Positions 54,864-59,169 of a stretch of 59,169 nucleotides of DNA are shown piece by piece (positions within the stretch are counted from its first letter, which is position 1; each line of letters begins with the position of its first letter). Made by a program: the position numbers and the translations under genes. Source of the DNA: Bacteroides sp. (lineage in GTDB: Bacteria > Bacteroidota > Bacteroidia > Bacteroidales > Muribaculaceae); assembly GCA_014802265.1 (NCBI GenBank), contig JAAVCP010000004.1, positions 1 to 59,169 on the forward strand, read 5' to 3'. The notes below the pieces were generated by a model. It ran no database searches. It saw only the letters and a list, made by a program, of their open reading frames with translations, and was not told the DNA's origin.

Positions 54864-54963
54864 GGATTGACAGTTGTTGTAATAAAGAGTGAGTTCTACG
54901 GGTAGCTTGGTTCTGCTTTATTGTAGCCGGTTCCCCTTTTTTATTAACTAAAAGTGATGAATT

Positions 54964-56211
54964 ATGGCTATATCTGATAACAACGGTATTCCCGTCAATA
55001 ATAACAATGCTCCTGATAATCCTGCTAATGATAATAAAGTGCCGGAGTTTGATTCACCCCAACCTTTCTTTAACAAACCGCCAAAGGGAAGGATGAATGT
55101 GGTTTTTCTGTTGATTTGTCTGGCTGTGGCAATAACTGCCGTGGCATATTTTGTACTCTATGAGACAGGTTACATACACGTGACAAGAACTCTTGAGAAT
55201 GGTGCCATTTTCTCAGGTTACTGGAAGATGGGTGAACCTTTCGGCGAAGGTGTGCTTATCACCACCAATGGAGAGCTGATTGAAGGTGTCTGGGAAGATG
55301 GAAAACTAAACAAGGGTGTTGTGGTTGCCAAAGAGTTTACCTACATGGGTGAACTTAAAGACTATCTCCCTGAAGGATATGGAAGTTGCCATTATAAGTC
55401 GGGGGTGCGTTATTACGGCTTCTGGAAAGATGGAGTGAAGTCAGGTCTCGGTAAATTGCAGACTCCCAAAGGGGAGGTGGCATTTGGCAAATGGGAAAAT
55501 GGTGAACTTCTCCCTGTAAAGGGGCAAGCGTATAAGACAGGTGAAAAGGTATATGGCATGGATGTATCTAATCACCAAAAGACAATTGATTGGGAAAACT
55601 TAGCGCTTTATGCGGATAGCACAGGTAACGTGACGGGCGAGCTTACATCTTCACCATATTTGCAACCTGTGATGTTTGCCTTTATTAAGTCTACCGAGGG
55701 TACCGACTGGGTGGCTCACACCTTCCAGCGTAACTTCGAAGAGGCACGTCGTTGTGGAATACCGCGTGGGGCATACCACTTCCTGCGCTTGAGTGACATC
55801 GACGGGCAGATAAAGAATTTTATTGACCACACTGTGTTAGAGCCGGGCGACCTCCCTCCGGTGCTTGACATGGAACTCGATAACCGTGAGATGGCAAAAC
55901 ATGCTGACCTCGCTTGCGAGTATGCTCACAAATGGCTCGATGCAATGGAGAAGCACTACGGAGTGAAGCCGATGCTCTATACCTATGATTCGTATTACAA
56001 CAGCTATCTTAAAGGCAAGGGATTTGACGACTATGACTTCTTCATAGCACGTTATAACCCGGAGACAATGCCGAAGGTTCCGCATCTGGAAATATGGCAG
56101 TTTACAGAGAAGGGTAATTCCGGAGGCATTGACGCTAAGGTTGACCTTGATATATTTATGGGTGATTATCAGGCATTTGAAAAATTTGTAGAGGAGAAAG
56201 GGATAAAATAG
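54964..56211 (+). CDS. MORN-repeat GH25 muramidase
   Basis: The 415-residue protein has an Asn-rich cytosolic start and one membrane helix (about 45-66). Four to five MORN-like repeats follow (about 78-182; for example GAIFSGYWKMGEPFGEGVLI, YYGFWKDGVKSGLGKL). The GH25 lysozyme domain (about 196-410) has VYGMDVSNHQ (Asp200), PPVLDMELDN (Asp302 and Glu304 as the DxE pair) and a late VDLDIFMGD. GH25 enzymes cut the MurNAc-GlcNAc bond. It is anchored in the inner membrane with the enzyme in the periplasm. The MORN-GH25 fusion is uncommon and may position the enzyme at membrane or wall. Confidence 0.92.
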   Translation: MAISDNNGIPVNNNNAPDNPANDNKVPEFDSPQPFFNKPPKGRMNVVFLLICLAVAITAVAYFVLYETGYIHVTRTLENGAIFSGYWKMGEPFGEGVLITTNGELIEGVWEDGKLNKGVVVAKEFTYMGELKDYLPEGYGSCHYKSGVRYYGFWKDGVKSGLGKLQTPKGEVAFGKWENGELLPVKGQAYKTGEKVYGMDVSNHQKTIDWENLALYADSTGNVTGELTSSPYLQPVMFAFIKSTEGTDWVAHTFQRNFEEARRCGIPRGAYHFLRLSDIDGQIKNFIDHTVLEPGDLPPVLDMELDNREMAKHADLACEYAHKWLDAMEKHYGVKPMLYTYDSYYNSYLKGKGFDDYDFFIARYNPETMPKVPHLEIWQFTEKGNSGGIDAKVDLDIFMGDYQAFEKFVEEKGIK

Positions 56212-56258
56212 CTGATTTGTAATCGCTTCAAGCAGCCTGTTGCTGAGAAAACAGAATA

Positions 56259-57407
56259 TTAGCGGCTGAAGAGAGACCCGGGCAGTGGCTGGCAATTATA
56301 GCCTGATGCCATTGCCTCCCCATATGCCCCGGCTGAACGGATAGCCACAAGATCACCACGTCGAGTGAGGGGCAAAAGCTCGTCGGTGCCGAAAGTGTCA
56401 GACGATTCACATATCGGACCGACCACATCATATTTCTCCATTATTTCAGATTTTAAAGTGATGTTCTCAATCTTGTGGTGAGCCTGATAAAGCGCGGGGC
56501 GGATAAGGGCAGTCATACCTCCGTCGAGGATTACAAATTTTTTGTCGACACCTTCCTTAACATATAAGACTTTAGAAATCAGCGATCCGCATTGTCCCAC
56601 AATTGCACGCCCGAGTTCGAAGTGAAGTTGTTGCCCCGGTTTGAGAGGGAGATTTTCCTTGAAAACTTGGAAATACCCTTTAAAGTCAGGAATCGGGTTT
56701 GCATCAGGGTCATCATAATCTATTCCAAGACCACCACCCACGTTAATGATCTTGAACTCCATATATGGATATTTCTCCAGCAACCTTAAGATACGTTCAC
56801 AAAGTATCTTGTAGGGTTCAAAAGTGGTAATCTGGCTCCCTATGTGGAAATGCAGCCCTTTGAAATCAATCCATTCAGACTTGTTGCAGTGGTCAATCAA
56901 CCCATCGAGCATAGACATTGCAATGCCAAATTTGTTTTCTGCCAGCCCGGTGGTGATATAGTGGTGAGTGTGGGCATCTATTTCGGGATTTACCCGCAGA
57001 GCCACAGGTGCTTTCTTTTTCATAGAGGCTGCTATTTCCTCGATGACTTCGAGTTCGGCAGCTGACTCCACGTTTAAACATCCTACCCCGATGAGGAGAG
57101 CCATACGGATCTCCTCATCGGTTTTCCCTACGCCTGCAAACATAATTTTTGAAGCAGGGAATCCGGCTGCGACCGCAGCATTAATCTCACCTATGCTGAC
57201 AGTGTCGGCACCGAGTCCGGAGGCCGCAATACGCTGAAGAATTTTAGGGTTTGGATTAGCCTTTACCGCATAGTGTACACAAAATGCGGGGTCAGAAGAC
57301 GCTTCAAGTATGGCATTTAGTGTGTTGTCGAGGAGACGGAGGTCATAATAATAGAAAGGGGTGGCGACTGACGAAAAATAGTCAATCGGAAAATTAGTTA
57401 CTGGCAT
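56259..57407 (-). CDS. lysA: diaminopimelate decarboxylase
   Basis: The 382-residue PLP enzyme has the alanine-racemase-like barrel with the PLP lysine in HYAVKANPNP, plus HFHIGSQITTF, VGGGLGIDYDD and the CESSDTFG motif that contacts the substrate in the C-terminal domain. It makes L-lysine from meso-DAP, the last step of lysine synthesis. It lies 49 bp downstream of lysC on the same strand, with a hairpin between them. Confidence 0.96.
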   Translation of the reverse strand: MPVTNFPIDYFSSVATPFYYYDLRLLDNTLNAILEASSDPAFCVHYAVKANPNPKILQRIAASGLGADTVSIGEINAAVAAGFPASKIMFAGVGKTDEEIRMALLIGVGCLNVESAAELEVIEEIAASMKKKAPVALRVNPEIDAHTHHYITTGLAENKFGIAMSMLDGLIDHCNKSEWIDFKGLHFHIGSQITTFEPYKILCERILRLLEKYPYMEFKIINVGGGLGIDYDDPDANPIPDFKGYFQVFKENLPLKPGQQLHFELGRAIVGQCGSLISKVLYVKEGVDKKFVILDGGMTALIRPALYQAHHKIENITLKSEIMEKYDVVGPICESSDTFGTDELLPLTRRGDLVAIRSAGAYGEAMASGYNCQPLPGSLFSR

Positions 57408-57422
57408 GTAAAATTATATTAG

Positions 57423-57444
57423 CACGGGAGTCGGTACTCCCGTG
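57423..57444 (-). terminator. hairpin between lysC and lysA
   Basis: Nine-bp perfect arms (57423-57431 with 57436-57444) have a 4-nt loop. On the minus strand a moderately T-rich tail leads to the lysA start. It may partly stop transcription or stabilise the lysC message. Confidence 0.6.
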
Positions 57445-57456
57445 TGGGGTAAGAGA

Positions 57457-58767
57457 TTAAAAAAGATACTGACTCAATAGTTTGAGAGCACGAATCTTAT
57501 CCTCTTTGCGGATAAGGAGTGAAATATTGTAGTTACTGCCGCCGTAGGAAATCATTCTGACAGGAATCTCACGTAGGGCATTCACCACGTCTGCCTCAAA
57601 ACCACGATTCTGCCATTCGAGGTCGCCCACAACACAAACGATAACCATGTCTTTGTCAACAGTCACGTTACCAAACTCTTTGAGTTCCGAAAGTATGACA
57701 TCGAGGCTGCGCTCGTTGTCAATTGTGACAGACACACCCACTTCCGATGTGGTAATCATGTCTATGGGGGTGTGGTACTTCTCAAATATTTCAAACACTT
57801 TACGTAGAAAACCGTATGCAAGAAGCATGTGTGTACTCTTGATTTTTATGGCGGTTATGTTGTCTTTGGCTGCCACAGCCTTAATGGTGTGGGTAGGTTG
57901 GGTATTGTAGATTACAGTACCCGGGGCTTCAGGTTGCATGGTGTTGAGAAGGCGCACCGGTATGTTGGCATGTTTTGCAGGAAGAACACAAGTGGGGTGA
58001 AGAATCTTTGCGCCGAAGTATGCCAACTCTGCTGCTTCCTCGAAATGAAGTTCATTGACAGGGGTAGTTCCCTCTACAAATCGTGGGTCATTATTGTGCA
58101 TACCGTCGATGTCGGTCCATATCTGTATTTCATCTGCGCCGATAGCCGCCCCTATAAGCGAAGCGGTGTAGTCACTGCCACCACGTTGGAGATTATCGAT
58201 CTCATCATTATGGTTACGGCATATAAATCCCTGGGTAAGATATATATCCACTTCTGGATACCTGGAAATGGCTTTGTTGGCTTGTTGCTTGATAAACTTC
58301 ATGTCGGGTTCCCCCTCCGGAGTGATTTTCATAAACTCAGTGGCATCAAGCAAAACAGCATTCATATCTGCCTCCTTCATATAGAGGATTACGAGGTTAG
58401 TAGACAGGAGTTCACCAAATGCCACAATCTCCTTTTCCTCTTTTTCGGTTATGGTTTTGTCGAGATAGCTTCTCAACTTACTGAAAAAAGTATTTATAGT
58501 ATCATTGGCAGCCCGGAGCATCTCGTTATCAGAGAGAAGCTCGGCAGCTGTTTCAAAATACTTCCTTTCCAGTTCATCGATTTGTTTCTGAGCATTATTG
58601 ATTTCCCCCTCTTTAATGCTTTGGGTAATCGCAATAAGGGAATTGGTAGTGCCCGACATGGCACTAAGCACAACAATGGCGTTGCCTTCAGCGGCAACAA
58701 GTTTCACCATGTTTTTCATTCTTTGGGCACTTCCGACAGAAGTACCTCCAAATTTCATTACCTTCAT
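57457..58767 (-). CDS. lysC: aspartate kinase
   Basis: The 436-residue monofunctional aspartokinase has MKFGGTSVGSAQRM at the N-terminus, the catalytic FGELLSTNLV and GGSDYTASLIGAAIGADEIQIWTD segments, and two ACT domains at the end, the usual site for feedback inhibition by lysine or threonine. It phosphorylates aspartate to open the Lys/Thr/Met pathway. No homoserine dehydrogenase domain is fused. The start at 58767 overlaps the stop of a 17-residue leader ORF (ATGA), suggesting coupling. lysC-lysA form a lysine operon. Confidence 0.95.
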   Translation of the reverse strand: MKVMKFGGTSVGSAQRMKNMVKLVAAEGNAIVVLSAMSGTTNSLIAITQSIKEGEINNAQKQIDELERKYFETAAELLSDNEMLRAANDTINTFFSKLRSYLDKTITEKEEKEIVAFGELLSTNLVILYMKEADMNAVLLDATEFMKITPEGEPDMKFIKQQANKAISRYPEVDIYLTQGFICRNHNDEIDNLQRGGSDYTASLIGAAIGADEIQIWTDIDGMHNNDPRFVEGTTPVNELHFEEAAELAYFGAKILHPTCVLPAKHANIPVRLLNTMQPEAPGTVIYNTQPTHTIKAVAAKDNITAIKIKSTHMLLAYGFLRKVFEIFEKYHTPIDMITTSEVGVSVTIDNERSLDVILSELKEFGNVTVDKDMVIVCVVGDLEWQNRGFEADVVNALREIPVRMISYGGSNYNISLLIRKEDKIRALKLLSQYLF

Positions 58768-58817
58768 ACAATCAATTCATAAGGTCCTTCAAGGCTCACG
58801 CCTAATGAAGAAGCCAT
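58764..58817 (-). CDS. lysC leader ORF, 17 residues
   Basis: A small frame MASSLGVSLEGPYELIV ends in a TGA that overlaps the lysC ATG (ATGA). It contains a hairpin AGGC-GTGA-GCCT inside its coding part. It has no run of Lys, Thr or Met codons, so classic attenuation is not indicated. Translational coupling is the likelier role. It may also be a chance frame. Confidence 0.35.
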   Translation of the reverse strand: MASSLGVSLEGPYELIV

Positions 58818-58917
58818 TAACAATATTTTTTACCTTGTAGAATAAAGTGCGCATCTGCACTGTGTATAAATTAAGCATGCTGCTGATATAAAAGAGTAAC
58901 AGAATGCATTTCGGCAG

Positions 58918-58925
58918 CAAAATTA
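58918..58925 (-). promoter_or_regulatory. -7 box for lysC-lysA
   Basis: The minus strand reads TAATTTTG followed by CTGCC. The nearest TTTG upstream has a spacing of only 14 bp. The leader is about 145 nt and carries a hairpin AGTGC/GCACT near 58830-58860. No known lysine riboswitch was recognised. Confidence 0.5.
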
Positions 58926-58999
58926 ATCAAAATAATTGACAAACGGCTATTCTATACGAAAAATTCCAATGAAACCCCATGGCTCTATCATAATTTATA

Positions 59000-59031
59000 T
59001 TTGTATAATTGAAAAGAAAGTATTAACTTTG
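59000..59031 (+). promoter_or_regulatory. strong promoter for a gene at the window edge
   Basis: TTTG (59000-59003), 20 bp, TAACTTTG (59024-59031), a full consensus match. Transcription should start near 59036. Confidence 0.75.
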
Positions 59032-59057
59032 TGACTGCATATCTCCCGAAGCCGGAT

Positions 59058-59169
59058 ATGGGTGAGGGGTGGGTGTGCAGACATTTTGGATTAGCGTTTA
59101 CTCGACGCTTGATTCTTGACAGTCGGAAATCTGGTAAATTTTCAATCTCAGTCAGGGATGAAGCAACGG
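59058..59169 (+). CDS. start of an unrecognised gene cut by the window edge
   Basis: From an ATG about 22 nt after the predicted transcription start the frame stays open for 37 codons to the edge (it begins MGEGWVCRHFGLAFTRRL). The composition is basic and the family is not recognised. The same stretch holds small inverted repeats (CATATC/GATATG at 59038-59060 and AGCGT/ACGCT), so a structured leader or an RNA gene is an alternative. Confidence 0.3.
   Translation, partial: MGEGWVCRHFGLAFTRRLILDSRKSGKFSISVRDEAT

Noticed and set aside
57829..58782. 317-codon open frame on the plus strand opposite lysC
   Set aside because: It is fully antisense to a well-supported aspartate kinase, is rich in Cys/His/Tyr as shadow frames are, and shows no domain or promoter.
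58768..58917. Lysine riboswitch ahead of lysC
   Set aside because: The leader is short and none of the conserved lysine riboswitch segments could be found.

Overview
The window looks like chromosomal DNA of a Bacteroidales bacterium. I would guess Muribaculaceae or a near relative, but the family is an inference. The evidence is the recurrent Bacteroidetes promoter (TTTG, 19-21 bp, TAnnTTTG) ahead of many genes, weak Shine-Dalgarno sites, and protein families typical of the phylum: DUF4143 ATPases, MlaD/MCE, FadL-like porins, a PG_1098-type methyltransferase, DUF4293, DUF4922, DUF3332 and a protein with a T9SS-like tail. Most of the window is core chromosome. Only a few stretches look accessory or decayed.

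Layout. 1-5.3 kb is accessory: a terminator, a DUF4143 ATPase with a double-palindrome promoter, a large secreted protein with a long hairpin-rich leader, and an IS30-family transposase remnant. 5.3-16.6 kb holds a DJ-1/PfpI protein, a GH3 glycosidase, yaaA, a YtxH/YtxH/YqjE-like membrane stress cluster, a DUF3332 lipoprotein with an MltF-like lytic transglycosylase, and recJ-recQ. 16.8-19.2 kb is a two-gene operon of an alpha/beta hydrolase and a membrane-anchored Mur ligase. A tRNA-Ala(GGC), a WG-repeat protein and gene remnants follow to 22 kb. 22-32.7 kb carries a SulP transporter, an esterase, lon and trmN6 in divergent orientation, a Trp/Gly/Asn-rich secreted protein with a FadL-like outer-membrane protein, and a PG_1098-type methyltransferase. 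32.8-46.6 kb holds a DEDDh exonuclease, a cell-wall amidase with MCE, dnaA, a TPR protein, DUF4293, proS, DPP IV, an unknown membrane protein and miaA. 46.5-53.7 kb is a tightly coupled leftward operon: Amidase_3/golvesin protein, GT2, DUF4922 HIT-like protein, AmpG-like MFS permease. 53.7-59.2 kb carries an AT-rich PD-(D/E)XK protein, a MORN-GH25 muramidase, the lysC-lysA pair with a coupled leader ORF, and the promoter and start of a rightward gene cut by the window edge.

Functional themes. Envelope and peptidoglycan functions recur: a lytic transglycosylase, two amidase-type proteins, GH25, a Mur ligase paralogue, an AmpG-like permease and DAP/lysine synthesis. The best candidates for undescribed systems are the amidase-GT2-DUF4922-MFS operon and the hydrolase/membrane Mur ligase pair. 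At the DNA level, the striking items are the two 19-bp palindromes bracketing the promoter of the ATPase gene, the long perfect hairpins without U-tracts between convergent genes, and the near-leaderless divergent lon/trmN6 promoters. No CRISPR array, rRNA operon or intact mobile element was seen.
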